Part shown: positions 47,237-62,876 of the stretch, piece by piece
Layout: the number at the start of each line of letters is the position of its first letter
Position numbering within the stretch: position 1 is the stretch's first letter
Source of the DNA: Paguma larvata
Lineage: Eukaryota; Chordata; Mammalia; Carnivora; Viverridae
Assembly (NCBI GenBank): GCA_030068075.1
Contig: CM057837.1
Location: 23,356,589 to 23,420,588 of the forward strand
Length of the DNA: 64,000 bases
Direction of reading: 5' to 3'
The notes under the pieces: model-generated
The model's database searches: none
Seen by the model: the letters and a program-made list of their open reading frames with translations, nothing else
What the model was told of the DNA's origin: nothing
Program-made: the position numbers and the translations under genes

Positions 47237-50200
47237 CTGGAAGAAGAGAAAAGCAGTCTGTCAGCCCTGGGTGCACTGCCTTCCTCAGTGCGTGGGCCGG
47301 GCGTGGAACCCCACGGCCTCCTTTAGGCCCACGCCTCTGCTGCACCTTCCTTCCCTCAGAACATGTGGTTCAGACGTGGCCTGGCAGCCGCCAGGAAAAT
47401 TCCAGGTCTGGTACGCTGGCGGCATCTTAAAGCAGGAAATCGGCCCAGGGTTTCCACACGGACAAGCAGGCCCCAGACTGCACAACGGGTGCTCAGTGAC
47501 CATGTGCTCAGTGGCCCTGGAAATCCAGGTGATTTGGGGAGGTCAGGCCGTAGGGCCCAGAGAGAAGGCAGGGAGGCAGGAAGATGGCATTTCCTTTCCT
47601 TTCCTGGTCTCAGGGCCAGGCAAGAGGATACTCGGCTACTCTCTGGTATCTCTGGTGTCGCCCTCTCTCTGGGGCTGTGACTCCTGACCTGGCCCCAGGT
47701 GGCTGTACTTTCCGCACGAGCCTCACTACCCTCAGTGCCCACTGGTCCAATATCAACCACCTCCTTCTTCCCTCAGCTGCCTCATTGCCACTGTGTTAGA
47801 TGGAACCAGACTTAAGAATCTCCTGAAAGAAACTGCACTCACATATGGACGAGGAGTATCTCCCAGCTCCACCCCCAGCTGAGGAAGGAGCTTGCTTAAC
47901 CCACGAGTGTCTCTTACGGTAGGATTTGGCGTGACGTAGCAAGGAGGAGAGCAAAGAAACTGGCTCCTGGGGTTTTAGGTGGAGATTTTTGTGGTGGATG
48001 GGAGCTGTCACTAGGGCAGCCTGACTCTGCCTGGGAACGTGACCTGGGGTCTACTTTCTGCCTTCCAGAGGTTCCTTCCTCCACTTTCAACACATGTTCT
48101 CTCAAATACCATGTTCTTTTCCCCACAGGAGTCACTTTAGCAGCAAGGGTGAGAGAGAAAGTACCCAGAGCCTCGTCAGGAAGTAGGACAGTTGTAAATG
48201 AGGTCAGGGTAACTCAGGGGCTGCCGGGAAATAATGGCATTCCCACAAAACCACACCAGTCGGGGCGGTCTGTGTAGGCCAGAGCTCCAGAACCCAGGCT
48301 GCACTTCAGAATCACTGGGGGAAATCTTTAAAAATACAGATCCCCAAACCCCACCGCAAACCAAATGAAGAGAGTGTGCAGGTGGGGCCTGGGCATGGGT
48401 GTGTTTTAAGCTCCAGATGACTCTAAAGGGCACCCCGGTGGGGGATCTGGCTGATGGCCAGATGTAGCCAATGAGTCCCTGTACTCCAGGTACAGTTGGG
48501 CCCCCCAACTGTACATCTACCCCAACCTGCACATCCCCCTTTCCTGAAGACACTGCATTCTCTTATACACATGCATACCCGAATGTGACCAGAAAGAACT
48601 TTTCAGCAGAGAAGAACCAGATCACTCATTTGCATTAATCTCAATCATTCAACGTAAATTCGAATGTCACCTTGTTACTATTTGTAGAAAGAGAATTTGG
48701 GTAAGCTTCTCTCCCATCTTTGCTGCCAAGGGGGCTTCTGTGAATTGAACCGACTGCGCGGATGGAACCAGACAGGCCTTAACACCTATTTACCAAATTG
48801 AGACATATTCAAACTGCGCCTGGAAAGAGGTGCTGTTTCCAGCATCTTGGGAGGTGTAAGACTTAACCTCCCAACCCTGATTCAGAACAGAGCCCCTTAG
48901 CCTATCAGCACAATTTCTAAATTGTGCTTCTCTGAGATTGTTACTGAGGTGCCAAGGTCAAATTAGAGCCGAGGGGTGCCTGGGTGCCTCAGTTGGTTGA
49001 GCATCCGACTTTGGTTTAGGTCCTGATCTTATGGTTCGTGGGTTTGAGCCCCATGTTGGGCTTTGTGCTGACAGTTCAGAGCCTGGAACCCGCATCAGAC
49101 TCTGTGACTCCTTCTCTCTCTGACCCTCCCCTGCTCATGCTCTGTCTCTCTCACTCTCAAAAATAAATAAACATCAAAAATTTAAAAAAAAATTATAGCC
49201 AAGAAATAAATGGTGTTACACACCAATGGACAAAGACAAAAGAGTAAGGATGGGAGTTGCACATGCCAGTGTCCCAGGAGTCCTCTCTGGGCTCAGAAGA
49301 GGCAAATTCCACCTCACCAGAGTCCTGTCATCCAGGGAAGCAGGACTGTAGTAGAGAAGGCCCAACCTGGGCACCACTGGCCTCACCTCTGCATCTCTTG
49401 AGCTTGGTTGGAACCACTATTCTCAGCTGTTAGGTTAAGAGGCACCTGCTGTGCCTGCTCTTGGCCCAGGGCCCCATCTACTCCCTCCCACAGTCTGTGA
49501 CGTGGGCATCACTATGCTCCTCTGATGGGCGAGGAGAGGGGTGCAGGAGAGATGTGACTGCCTGCCCGCAGTGGTGTGGCTGGCACGTGGCAGGGCTGGC
49601 GTCTCAGTCTCCATCTGCTGCAGAATCTAGGTTTCCCCCACGACACACATGTCTTCTTATGGAGTTTGGTCGCCTGGGTCAAATCCCAGTTACAGCTAAC
49701 CTGCTTGGTGATTACTGGTGACTCGTTCGCTTCTCCATACATCTGTCTCCCTAACAGGAATGACAACCTGAGTGGTTAGGTTGGAACTACTAGAACCAAA
49801 ATCTGTGTTCCTTGAGACTTGGGGCTACTCGTGTTTGAATTGTCAGGTGAGGGTTGACATTCAGTCCATGAGGACACTCCTTACCCGCTCCGGATAAGAT
49901 CGTAAGTCAAAGATGTGAAGTCATTGGAATCTGGGGATGCCACACAGGTGTCCACAAACAAGGCCAAGGAGGCGTCGGAATGGAGGATCGCAGCTTGAAG
50001 GTACAAGTTCTGGTTCAGGTCCACATAGTATGGGCTGCTGGTCACAGGATATAAGAATGAAGAGGATGTATAAAAGGACATCTTCACATCAAAATTGCCA
50101 TACTGCACTTCCTCGACATCGACGGTGTCGTTAGCAATGTACATGGTGTCAATCCAGGTGTTCTGGAGCATTCTGCAGCTGATGTGGATGCGGAAGTCCT

Positions 50201-53200
50201 TCTTCCTCTTGATGAGGGCATTTGGAACAGCTGTTTCGAGGAAGTTGGAATAGGTGATGGTATCGTTATCCACCTGGGAGGAGAAGGCAGGAGAGCAAGG
50301 TCAGGCAAATGTCACTTGCTAAGGGAAGCTCATTGCTGATTTGGGTTACAATGAGGGGAAAGTGACTCAGTCAGATCTCGAAACTCTCCCAGGAAGGACC
50401 ACACAGAGAAGGCACATGGCTACCGATATGGCTCCCATTACCTGGGCCGGGCTTGCTGCTTAACTAGCAGGACTCCTTCCTTTCATACAACTCTCTTCCT
50501 CTACCATGTAATGGGGACCGCAGTGTGGGTCACGTGTGGGGGCTTCCTGGGAACCGCTCCTTATGGGAGGACGGGTATGTCTGGATGACCCCTTGCCAAG
50601 CTGCACAATAAGCTCTCCGTATTCCGTGGCTCAGGGCCCTTCGTGCTGGCTTTGCTTCATTCTCACCATGGCTGGGAGAAACCAAGGGAGGTGGCTATGT
50701 ACTTGGGGGAGGGGCTGGTGGGATTAGTTGTCACCGTGCTGTCTGGATGGCTCAGGAGCTATTGCAGCTCTGTGTCTGAGGCTGCCAGAACTGGTAATGA
50801 CCTCTGAGGTAGGGGCTCCCCCGGAGGGTCAGCTGGACAACTGAGTGGGCTGCAACAATGCTGCCACACTCTGTCCTGTCACACTCTGCTTTTCCACTCC
50901 CCATACCACAGGGCTGCTTCCTACTGTCCACGCAGCAAATTCATAGGAATGTTGGTCTCTCATGTGGTTTGATGTGCCTAAGAGTGACCTTCTGGGGATG
51001 AAAGCCTTGCACTCAATAGTCTTTGAACATCTTGAGGAAAAAAATGATGTCATCAGGCCTTTGCATGGTGTCAACAATACTATCAGCAACAACAAAAACC
51101 ATAGAATGAATGAAAGGCACAGGGGACAGGGCCCAGCAAAAGTACTGTCATGAATGAAGAATGGGGCCCAGATGGCCAAGAATACACAGATAAATGAGGC
51201 CCCCTGGCAGCTTCATGGTCATGATCACCTGGCCCCAAGTGAGGTGAGCACAAGCCAGTCATTGCCAGGCAGAGACAGGGGTAACACTTCCCCTCCCAAT
51301 GTTAGGATGGTCAGAAGCAAACTTCATTTTGCTAGCCAAGTATGAATTCCCACAAGCAACAGGTGTTTTTGTGAGAACAAGCACAAAAATAACACCATGG
51401 CAGCCTAAATAGAAGTCCTAAAATGTGAGGCTAAATTACTTTAAAAAAAAAAAAAAGGAGGTTTCCCATGTAGTCACATTAAGCCATGTACCCTGTCTGA
51501 AACAAAACCCAGTTCCTGGCCATTTGGGAGTCTAGACAAGTTCTCTGCTGCAGCCAGCACTTGACACCTTAAATACCATTGTTCTTCAGAACAAAGTGTG
51601 TTGGGGGGCACCTGGTGGCTCAGTCGGTTAAGCATCCGACTCCTGACTTTGGCTCAGGTCATGATCTCAAGGTTCAAGAGTTCGAATCCCCACATCAGGT
51701 TCTGTGCTGACAGTGCGGAGCCTGCTTGGGATTCTGTCTCTCCCTCTCTCTCTGCTCCTTCCTCACTTGTGTGCACACATTCTCTCTCTCTCTCTCTCCC
51801 AAAATGAAAAAAAAAAAAAAGAACAGAGTATATTGGAAAGGCTTTCACTTCACCCCTGCAGTTACAGAACTCAACTGAATTTGTCGCTTTCAGAAAAACA
51901 TGAAAAGAGAAAATTTTAACAAGTAATTTAAAGTGTTTTTGCTGCCCCTGGAACCTTTCCTTCCCTCCTTTTCCTTTCTCTATTGGGTGGTTGGGGACGT
52001 CTCTGCAGCCCCAGACAACAGGGGAGCACCAGAACCCTCTGGACTCAGATGTGGGGAAGGCGTCCTTCCAGGGGGGCTGGGAGACCTCATCTATTCTATG
52101 TCCACCATCCGTGCATGGAAAATACACTATACTTTCTAAAAATAATTAAAGAAAAGAATTGGCTTTATATTTGAGCGCAAGTAGTTGTCGAAAGAAACCA
52201 TATAGGTGTCACTTTGTTACTCCATCAAAGACAAGCTGAGGTGCTTTCAATTCCACTCCACACACTGAAACCAAAGTTTTCTTAGAATTCACATTTGTCC
52301 CTGACTTCTATGGTCAAGCTAAATTCTTAATCTATTCCAAGCAATGAATGTGGAGTGCAGGTTTATTTCTTGATCATAGAAGGCAGTTCTGATTTTATAT
52401 TATAATTCATTATTAGATGTCTGCTCCGTTTGGAAGGAACTCACTATGTAATGGGGAGTCTAGCCGATAAGTCAACTGCTATTCCCATGAAGACTCGGAC
52501 TCTTCCACACTGGCATCCCTCTCCTATGGTGGGGAGACCTCGCCGATTCAGACACACCAGCCAACATTTGTCAGACACCGCGTGCTGTCCAGCCTTCGAA
52601 TCCTAGCTCTGCAGTTCAGGACCACATAGCCTCGGGCGAGTGGCTTAACTTCTGTAAGCCTCTGTTTCCTCACGATTACATGGGAATAAAAGTTGCCCTG
52701 AGAAATTTGGAAGTCATTTAGAACTTAGTTCAGTTGCTGGCATACAGATGAGCGGTTAGTAATCTGATTATAAAGGGTTGGGCACCACTGGGAGCTGCAA
52801 AGAGGAATAAAACATTGGCTCTGCCCTGCGGCACTCAGCCCAGTAGGGATGCAGGCATTTAAGTGAACGGAGGAATGAGAATGTAGTGCGTGTTGCCCAG
52901 CACCGGCCGAGTTAGAAGAACCAGCACTGGCACGGTGCCGTGGTGGCTCCTCATGGAGATGAAGGAACATCGGTGAGATGACCCAGACGGCAGAGTCTCC
53001 AGGCTGCACATTTGGAACCAGGAGGGATAATCCTTTGGTGCACTTACTCCCACTGACAAAACTCATGGCAAACCAGAATCCAACAGAATTAAGTTATAGG
53101 GCAAAATATAAAGAAGCCAGATTGACTAGGTGTGTGCATGGTGTGAGTGATATGTGCCCTTCTCTGCATGTAGGTCTCCTTGACCCACTCGGTTCATCTG

Positions 53201-56200
53201 AGGAGAGCTGGTGTCTGTAGGGACTGAGGAAATGGCCACAGTGGCAATTTAGACCGTTTAGGCCTAGGTGCCCACTCATGGCTGACAGGCCAATCTGTTT
53301 GGCTAGATGACTGTCCCCTCCCTCTCCCACGGTTTCTTATGTGTCAAAGGATCAGGAATGACCTTGCCAGGTAACGAACAGCGTCTTCTCAGCACCTAAC
53401 CCACTACTGGCTCACCGCAAATGCTCAGCACATCTTTGGTGAATGACAAGTTGACACCCTCTGAACGTATGTGTATCACACACATTGTATATATCTGAGC
53501 ATCTGTTGTGTGTTTTCTGCAGTCCTAAGCCACATAAAAACATTTGCACTATGCCTGTTCCCTGACAGACAAAATCTTGAAATGATTACTTAGGTGTCAG
53601 CCAAACATTCAGAAGTTAGAATATATAATTTAAAATGAGTTTACATAAAATTAAATGCAACCATTGTAAGGATGCTGTTCTGTGAGGTTTAACAACCAGC
53701 ACTACCACAAGGGACAGAACAGTTCCATGAACCAAAACAGCTCCTTCCTGCCCTTTTGCAGGCAATCCCTTCCAATGATGGCTTGCCATCATTTGCTTAT
53801 TCTCCATTTCTGAATTTTATAGACATGGAATCAAAGAGCAGGTACTCCTGTGTGGCTGGCTTATTTCACTCAGTGTAAGGCTTTTGAGATTCACAGAGTC
53901 TGGCATTTGTCCTACCGTTTCTTGGTCAAGTGATGTTGGGCAACGTGCTTGACCCTTGAAATCCAACCTCCCTATTTTTAAAGTGGGTTGATAACAAGAG
54001 AACTCTTGATGGGGATTTGGGGAGTGTGACACGGGCTAATCACAGTGTCTGGTCCCCAGTAGGATAAGCAACCATCCAGTTTGCTCAGGGTCGAGGAGTT
54101 TTGTGGGATATGAGACTTTGCCATGCTGAAATCTGCAAAGTCCTAGGCAAACCAAGACAGTTGGCTACCCTAGGTAGTGACAGATCAGCAAATGGTAGCT
54201 GCAGAGGCTGATTCACTGTGAAGCTAATAAAGCCTATGCCTCAGGGCTTCCCACATATATGGTTTCTTCCAAGGCCTACTGATGTGTTGGCACAGCCATA
54301 GGTTTTTATGAGATTCATAAAAGTTTGCATTGTTCTGTTTAATGAGGCGCCCTGCCCCTCTCACCAACCCAATCCCAAACTCTGTAAGCTTCAGGCCCTC
54401 TAAAACCTGGAGCTGCCCCCTGGGACATGCTACGGTCATTGTTGATGTGAGTGGCAGCCTACCATGCACCCTCTATGCCTGACAGGGTGGGGAAAACAGG
54501 GTGCTGAAGGAAGCCTCCTTCCTCATCCTTACATTTGGAAGTAGCTGTAACCACAACATGGCACCCAAGGGACAGATTTAAATCTTCACCCTGATTACAC
54601 TGGTTATAGCATCATGAATTCAAGAAACACAGCATACATCACTTTAAAAAAGATTACTCAGCAGGGGATAGAGTAGAAAGCTTTAGGCTTACCTGCTTGA
54701 TGGTGCCGCAGCCTGAGTATGGAATTGTGAATGTCACCTGGCTGGCCGTTATCTGGGGCTGACATTGGTAGCTCTCATTCCAGCCGGGAATGACAAGGTC
54801 CTTGGCAGAATAGCCCAGGGATTGGAGGTAGCTCCTGCTCACGCTGGCTTGCATGAGGTTTGGCAGACAAAGCAGTTCTGGTGGCCAAGGGCAAACAACA
54901 CAGGCAGTCAGCAACCCTGCAAGCCTACCAGGCACTCGCTCCCATAGAAAGGTGCAGAGACCAAGATGGCGGATAAAGACAGTCCACATCAGAACAGGCT
55001 GCATCCCAACCCCTCAGCTGCCCCATGGCTCAGGTCAGTGTCATTCTTGCAAGACCCCTTTGAGGACACAGGGACTTAGGAGTCCCCTGATGAATAAATG
55101 GAGGAAGGACATGAAATGAGAAAAATGTTTTGCCAACCTGCCCATAAAGTAGAGCTCCAGTTGAATGGTTGGGATATTGTAAAATAAAGTCCTTTAGCTG
55201 TGGAACAGGTCAATGCTTAAAATCCTGACTACAAAAGAGAGCTTGGAAATCATCTTGCCCAGTGATTTAAGCCAATCTGTAAATCAGTCCAGTTAACAGC
55301 TCAAATCATGGCCATTTCGTGGAAATCGCTGAGTGACTGGTTCAGTCCATCTTTAGATAACAGCCAAATGTGCTGTCTCAGAACACAGTTGCAGTGGCCC
55401 CAAGGTCATCTGTGTCCTTGACATGGACATCTCACCATGTGCCAAAAGTATGATCTCACATCTTCTATTTAGTCTCCGATGACCACAGTAAGGCCAGCAC
55501 ACTGCCCATTGGCTGATTCTGGCCCTTGACCTCATTTCTGGGCAGCCAGAGTACCAAGACCACTGCTCTTGGCCCCTCCCAGCACCAGATAAGCCTCAGT
55601 GACCTGACAAGGCTGCTCTAATTTCTTATTTCATAACCACAGAAGGGTTGAGTAGCAGAAGGCTCTCAGAGGTGCCCTGGACAACGAGCCCTCACAAGGG
55701 GACTTACTGGTGCTGTCATTGGAAGGACTGGAATAGTAGTCAACCTGGAAGCCCCTCCTTGTGATGCTGCCATCGCTGACGAAGCGAATGGACATGAAGT
55801 TTGATGATGAAGTGAAGGAGCCTCTGGCTCCATCACAAACACGGGCAATTAGAGGGGAGCTGTGGTAGGGGCCGTTGAACACTTCAATATAGTCGTAGTT
55901 ACAGCCACCTTCGAGCCTGCGGGGACACAATACAGAGTTTTGGCTTTGATTTCAAGCAGGGTTTAATGCAGGGGGTCAGACTTCAGTGACAGGGGCCACA
56001 CGTTTGTGCCAGAAACGGTGACTTGCTGAAAATAATAGCTGAAAATAATGCAATGACATTTACCTTCCGGTGACCTCCATGGATCTTAGACCTGCCTTTT
56101 GGGGTCACACTATGAATCTACAGCCCCTCTCCTGACACCCCTTTGCATCATGAAAGGAAAGAAACACAGCCTGCCTTAGACTGTTTCTTCAATCAAACAG

Positions 56201-59200
56201 ACCCTGGTTTCCCATAGAACAATAAAAATATTCATGAATTCCTGGTGACAGAAATAAATAACTGAACTAACAAACATCAGGCAAGTCAGGTAACCTCTCT
56301 GAAGGTTAGGTGGTCAACCTTCCTCCAGAGGATTGCATGGGCTTTAAGTACAGTCTCTGAGATCCAAAATGAATTGTAATGATGAGGAAATTAAAATAAT
56401 ATTCTATCTTTCGCAAAACTCCAAATAAGCTTCCAAGGCAGAGATTTGCAAGGCCACTGAACCAAAAGCAAGAGAGAAAACCATTCTGTTCAGTAATGGC
56501 TGTTACAGAAGAAATTACACTACCCTCCTTCCTGGATTCTAGAATACCTCCACACGGTCACCTCCCTTCTTGGGCAAATCATATATTAATGCGGCTTTGA
56601 TGCTGCCTCTTCTGCCTAAAACAGTGATTCCTACTCTTTGTTGAATGAGGAACAGATAAACTAACCTCTGCAGTAGTGACTTCTCCACCTCATCCCAAAA
56701 AAGGGATGACCCCCAGAACTCATCCCAAAAAAGGAGGTGAAAAGTGTTAAAAACAAAACAAAACTGGGGTGGTTAATAGGATTCTCTGTGTTACTATTAC
56801 TCCGACAATCATCCCTCCCATTTGGATAATATTTTCCAAGTATTTTCATATATTTCTCTCAGGTGACCTTCCCAGTAGCCAGAGAGGAGAAGAAAGCAGG
56901 TATTTTATTCCCTTGCTTTGACTCAGGTTCAGGAAAATTAAGTGACTTCCTGTGGTCACACAGCAAATTAGTGACAAGCCTGGGACTTTAAACCAGGGCT
57001 CTTGTCCTGCACCTCCACGGGTGTCTCTATGCTGGGTAAACAAATTGAAAGATAAAATGTCAACTGGGCAAACATCATTCCTGAAGGGCTAGGTGCCATT
57101 TGTTCTGTCCTGAAATACCCGCGAGGCGTCCCCGCACACTTACTGGACATCTCTGAAGACAACAGTCACACGGTAGTTGTTTCGGACCTCAATGTCCCAC
57201 ACACATTTGGCATTGTTTGGATAGTTTCCAGGATAGAATGGGCTGGAAAAGCGCCCTGATGGTTGGGACAGGAAGCCTCCACAGGAATAATTTGCTGTTG
57301 GGATGAACGGAAATGTTGAGGACCCCCAGAGACCATGGCACAGTCACCTGGGGTAAATTTTTAAACAACTCCCTAGACGGAAACCCAACATGAGGTGGCC
57401 TAGGCCTAGACTGTCCAGGGAGGCTCCCCCCAAATCCCACCGCCCCACTTGGTGGTGCTGTCACTGAGGGGAAGGAGAAAGGGATTTCTCAGAGAGCCCA
57501 GAACTTACTGTTTGGGTGGGTGACGTGAACAGAAGCTGTTGACAAAGAGAAAAGATAATCAGTTTCCTGGCATTGTGGACATGGTTGTTGAGTGCTTGCT
57601 GGTTCTGTGCAGACATGTGCCAACTCTGGGAGCCAGAGGCTGGGTACTTGCCTCAGGGAGCTCACGGCCTGGAGGGGCGGGTGGGAAAGAGCAAATCCCA
57701 ACATAGCAGGATAGGGCTGTGATTAGGGTAAGCCCAGGACATGGTGGGAGCCCAGAGCATTGGCTCCTGACCCACACTGAGCAGAGGAAGGAGGTCAGGT
57801 AATTTGCCAGGAGTAGGGGTTGGGGGGGAGGGGATCAGGCAAAAAAGTACAGGGGCAGTCCAGGCAGAGGGAACAATGTGCAAAAGGACCCAGGTCTGAG
57901 AGTACGTTGCACATTTAGGGAACATCGGTGTGGTGAGCAGGGAGGGGTGGGGCAGGAAATCAAACAAAGCGAGTGGATCATGGAGTGCTCTAGAGACTTT
58001 CCCAAGCAGTGGGGATCTGTGGCCAGATGGCCCTGGGGAGTCACACGAAGGGTGCAAGGGTGTGGAGGCTGGGACTGACACTGGCACTTTGTAAGGAGGT
58101 CCAGCTGCCACGTGAAGAATGGAGGTGGGGAGGCTGAGGGGGCGCTGCTGCAGGAAGCAGGTGGTGAGGAGGGGAAAGATCTCAGGAGCCAGGGGTGTGT
58201 TAGAAATGCTTAGAGCAATTTTGGCCACAGCTATGGAGTGGGCGATCAGGGGCTTTTGCTGGTTCCGCATGGAGTTCGGTGATGAAGCAGAGCCCACTGG
58301 ACTGCACTGAGCAGGGTCTGGTGTCTAAGGCAATAGACAGGACCTACACTGGTGGCTGGCCTCTCCTACGGGCTGACCAGAGAGCTGAATCTCAGGTTGG
58401 CCATGCCACTGATGGACAAAGGGAACTAGACAGAGGCCCAGCCCTCCTCGGGTGGGGACATTAGTCGCAAGGAATACCAGTGCTAGGGAAGGCACTGGAG
58501 GCAACTCTTGGGAAACTGAGCAGAACACCTTGCACCAGCAGTGGAGAGGGCTGGCCAGCTGGCAGCCGGGAATCAGGGGTACTTACTCTGTGTTGTTGGG
58601 TAGCTTCCTGTAAAGGGATAGAAAGAAAGCATCAGTCACTGAAGTGTGGCTGGAGGAAGGGCCAGAATGCGGGACGGGCACACTCAAGTGACACAGTCTG
58701 ACCCCTTCAGTGAGCACAGCCATGCTGTGGAGGTCTGTGTTACTAGGGGGAAGCCTGACGCATCTCCCCAGCTGCTCCCCCAGCCCCATCATTACCTGGG
58801 GGTCATCGGTGCCACAGCCAAAGTCACCCCATCACTTACTCCTCATTTCCTACTTGTCTGGAATTGTTGTCAGGGTTCACATGCGCGAGCCACTTAGCTC
58901 TCTAACTGCCATTGGAAGCGGGCTTATCGTGATCATCTCCTCTTCATATATGAGGAGCCTGAGGCTTACAGACATGACCTCATTGGTAAAGGTCACAGAG
59001 CAAATGGAAGGGCGAGAACACACCGCATGCCAGTTGCGTGTCCAGCATAATGGCTCCGGGGCCCAGAAACCCAGGGGAGACACAGTGACCCTTGCATGGT
59101 CTCCTGGAGTGGAAAGACCAAAGGCACAAGCTGACAAGCTCCGGTCAGCTCCACCCCCAGAATCGAGCCACAAATACCATCAGCCACCAGCCCTTTGTTG

Positions 59201-62200
59201 TCACTCTGTAGCAGGTCAGAGCCTTCTGTGAATGACGTCACGTGGTACCTGAGCAAATGACTCCAGCATCTTCGCTGTGGCCACAATTATGGGAGAACCA
59301 GCCTCGGTTCCGGCACTGCCAGAGAGTAGATTCCGTCCCCGAGCACACCACATCGTCCAGGGTGATGGGACCAGAGCCGGACCCAAAATGGGCATTCCCC
59401 AGGGCAGATACTGCATACCCACACCGCAGCTGTCTGCAGACCACTTGGGCATCCTGAATGTCCCAGGAATCATCGCAAACTGTCCCCCACCTGCCATTGT
59501 GGTAAATTTCCACACGCCCAGCACAGGCGCCATAGGAGAAATTTGAGTTGACTAATCTCAAGCTGGCATCTGAAAGACACATGGCATAACAAATGATGAT
59601 CATTCCCACAACAGATCTTAAGGGCCAAATAACCCGTGGGCCTCCCTCACCCCTAAAGTCATCAAGTGGCTGATCAGGGTACAGACATCTCCAAGATCAA
59701 GCTAGAAGCGGCTTAAGACACCACAGAGCTCAGACCTCCTCGCCCTCTAGATAGGGACATGTTGGCTCACAGCAAGTTCAGTCACCAGGTCTCCCAGGAA
59801 GTTGGTGGCAGACTCAAGACCATACTGTGTCCCCTAATCTCCACACCTCTTGGCCTTGGTTTACCACAGTCAACTGTGAGGCAAGGAGGAGGGGCGACAC
59901 CTGACTGTTTGATTTCATGTGGGAACCACGACACCCAGAAGCAGGATCCACATGAACACACTAAGCCTCCGAGGTCAGGTCTACTGGGTTTAGTGTGAAC
60001 GCACCTGTGGGAAAGGAGTTATACCACGCAGAAAAGCCGGTGCTTTGGATACTGATGTCACTTCGAAATCGAACAGTCATTCGGTTGTAAGAAGAGGTGA
60101 ATATCTGCCTGGTGTCATTACAGATCTTCCCCAGCAAGCTACTGCTGTTCAGCGGCCCGTCAGAGATTTCAACATAATCAAAACTGCAACTATTGTGTAT
60201 CTCCAGCCTGTATGAAAAAGTGGAGTCATGACAACAGCGAAATTTCTATTGCTCCTGTATTTTACAGATAGTTTGGACGTTCACAGGCAATGTTACTCCA
60301 TCTAATATTTTCTTCTGGCTGTTCCTCAGTCAGGTTAAAGGACTTCCCATTGTTGCCAGATGCCTCATGGTAGGATCAGAGCAACGTTAACGTTTGCTCC
60401 GTGGCGTCTGGGAGCATAAAGCATCTCAGCCCAGCACACAGCCCAAACCGAGGAGGACCGTCCTTCGCCAGGTGACCCGGGTGTGACTTACTGCAGACTC
60501 TGGAATCCCAGATTTATGCGATAGCCGGGCTTCACTTCTATTTCCCAGATACACTCAGCATTGTTGGGGTAGTATCCAGGGTAGAACGGGCTGGAAAATG
60601 TCCCGCTGGCATTGAATAAGAAGCCACCACAATTTGAAGAAGGTCCTGTAGAGGGGAGAGAGAGAGGGACGGCGGGTGTCAGGTGTGTTACAACAAGCAA
60701 CTAACTGTCTTGGGTGAGTCCCCAGGCTTCATCCTCTGATCTTAGAACGTGACTCAGTTTTTCCTCTCTTGGGCCTGGTCCTGGGCTGCCTCACACGAGG
60801 GACCTTGATCTGAGGATCCACCTTCCCCAGTGGGCCTCGAAAAGTGACTCTCTGGCCGGAGGTGACCCAAGCTTCAGAGGAAGCAGGAGCCACGTTGTAG
60901 CAAAAATGCCAAGAAGTTGACAATGTGACTAGTGTCATCGCTCAGGGGAGTACGGGGAGAACCCTGGCTGAGTGGGACTGTTGGCCCATGGAGAGCACTG
61001 TGTGAAGGAGCCTATTCCCTAGGGCCTCCTGCCAGTTGACAGGAAGCAGTGTAAAGAGGGATCCAGAACAGGGTATCTGTCACAGAAGGTCTGGGTTTGC
61101 AGCTTGACTCTGCCTTTATCAGCTCCATGATCTTGAGAAAATCACTTATTGTCTCTGCCTCAGCTTCCTCATCTGAAAAATGGGAGTGGTAATACCATCT
61201 TTCTCATCAGACTCTTAGGAGTATTAAATGAGACAATACATGGAAACCCTCAGAGCATTGCCTGGCACAGAAGAAGCAGTCAACGGTATTAGCTATTACT
61301 ATTTAGCAGAGAATGACAAATAGTATTTAGTATCCAAACTTTTGTTAGTCGGTCTAATAGGCCATTTAAAAATATTTAGATACTCGGGTGCCTGGGTGGC
61401 TCAGTTGGTTAAGCGTCCAACTCTTGGTTTCAGCTCAGGTCATGATCTCGCTGTTTGTGGGTTTGAGCCCTGCGTTGGGCTCTGGGCTGACAGTGTGGAG
61501 CCTGCTTGGGATTCTCTCTCTCTCCCTCTTTCTTGCTCCTCCCTCTCTCAAAATAAATAAATAAACTTTAAAAAAGAAAAAGGATGTTATAAAATAGGGT
61601 AGAAAGCATGCTATACCTTGTGCATATATGCATGTTGGTATATATATCGAAATACCAACTATGACTCAATATTCACCCATTCATTCATTTGTTCATTTAT
61701 TCCTTCTAGAACCACTTATGTTATGCCAGATACAATGCTAGATAATAAGGATGCAATAAGGCAACAAGCAGATATGGCCTCTGCCTGCAGAGAGTACAGT
61801 TTACCAGAAAAGACAAAGGTGATCTTTGCAATCAGACTTCTGATTTTGCAATCCCCCAGCTTAAAACTTGTCAACAGCTCCCACTATCCTTAGGATAAAG
61901 CCGGGAGTTCTAACCTACGCTCAAACTCTGAATTATCTGGCAAAAGGCAAGCTCCTTCTCCCCCAGGCCTTCAAAGTGTCCCCCTGGCTGGACAGACTGT
62001 CAGCAAGTGAGCCTCCTTCTCCTGTATGCCTCAGCGTAGCAGCACTTCGAAAAGAATGTCCCCTAATCCCTCGTTCAAGAAAAGTCTCTGCTAATATGCC
62101 ATCTTTGCACACTGAACTTCCCCTCTGAAGCACCTGTCACACCCAAAATTATATCATAAGTTCAGTAGTAAATATTTAATACTGTGAGAACTTGAGGAAG

Positions 62201-62843
62201 GAGACCAGTTTCTCATTTTTCAACATTCTGTAATTTTATAATGTTTTTTAAAAATCAGGCTTCATACCCAGTGCAAAGCCCAACACGGGCTTAAACTCAG
62301 GACCCTGAGGTCAAGACCTGAGCTGAGATCAAGAGTCAGATGCGTAACAAACGAGCCACCCAGGTGCCTCTAAAACATTCTTTTTTTAAATGTTTATTTA
62401 TTTTGAGGAGGGGTCATGAGTGGGGGAGGGCAGAGAGGGAGGGAGGCACAGAATCCAAGCAGGCTACAGACTCTGAGCTGTCAGCACGGAGCCTGATGTG
62501 GGGCTTGAACCCACGAGCAGCGAGATCATGACCTGAGCCGAAGTCAGACAGTTAACTGACCTGAGCCACAACATTCTTGGTGGCAATTGGACAATATATT
62601 CAGCAAAGACCTTAAAATATTCAACATAATAAGAGTTATGTTAACTTTAGTCCAATAAATTTATTTTTCCCTAAAAGAAAAAATGAGGAGGCATAAAAGA
62701 CTTATAAAAATAATCTCCATCAGGGGCTCCAGGATGGCTCAGTGGGTTAAGTGTCCAACTCTAGATTCCGGCTCAGGTCTTGACCTCACTGTTTGTGGGA
62801 CTGAGCTACACATCAGGCTCTGCACTGTCAGTGCAGAGGTATT

Positions 62844-62876
<33 letters not shown>

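Noticed and set aside
58831..58870. Extra DMBT1 linker exon with donor GTAAGT near 58836
   Set aside because: The phase 1 reading has a TAG stop.
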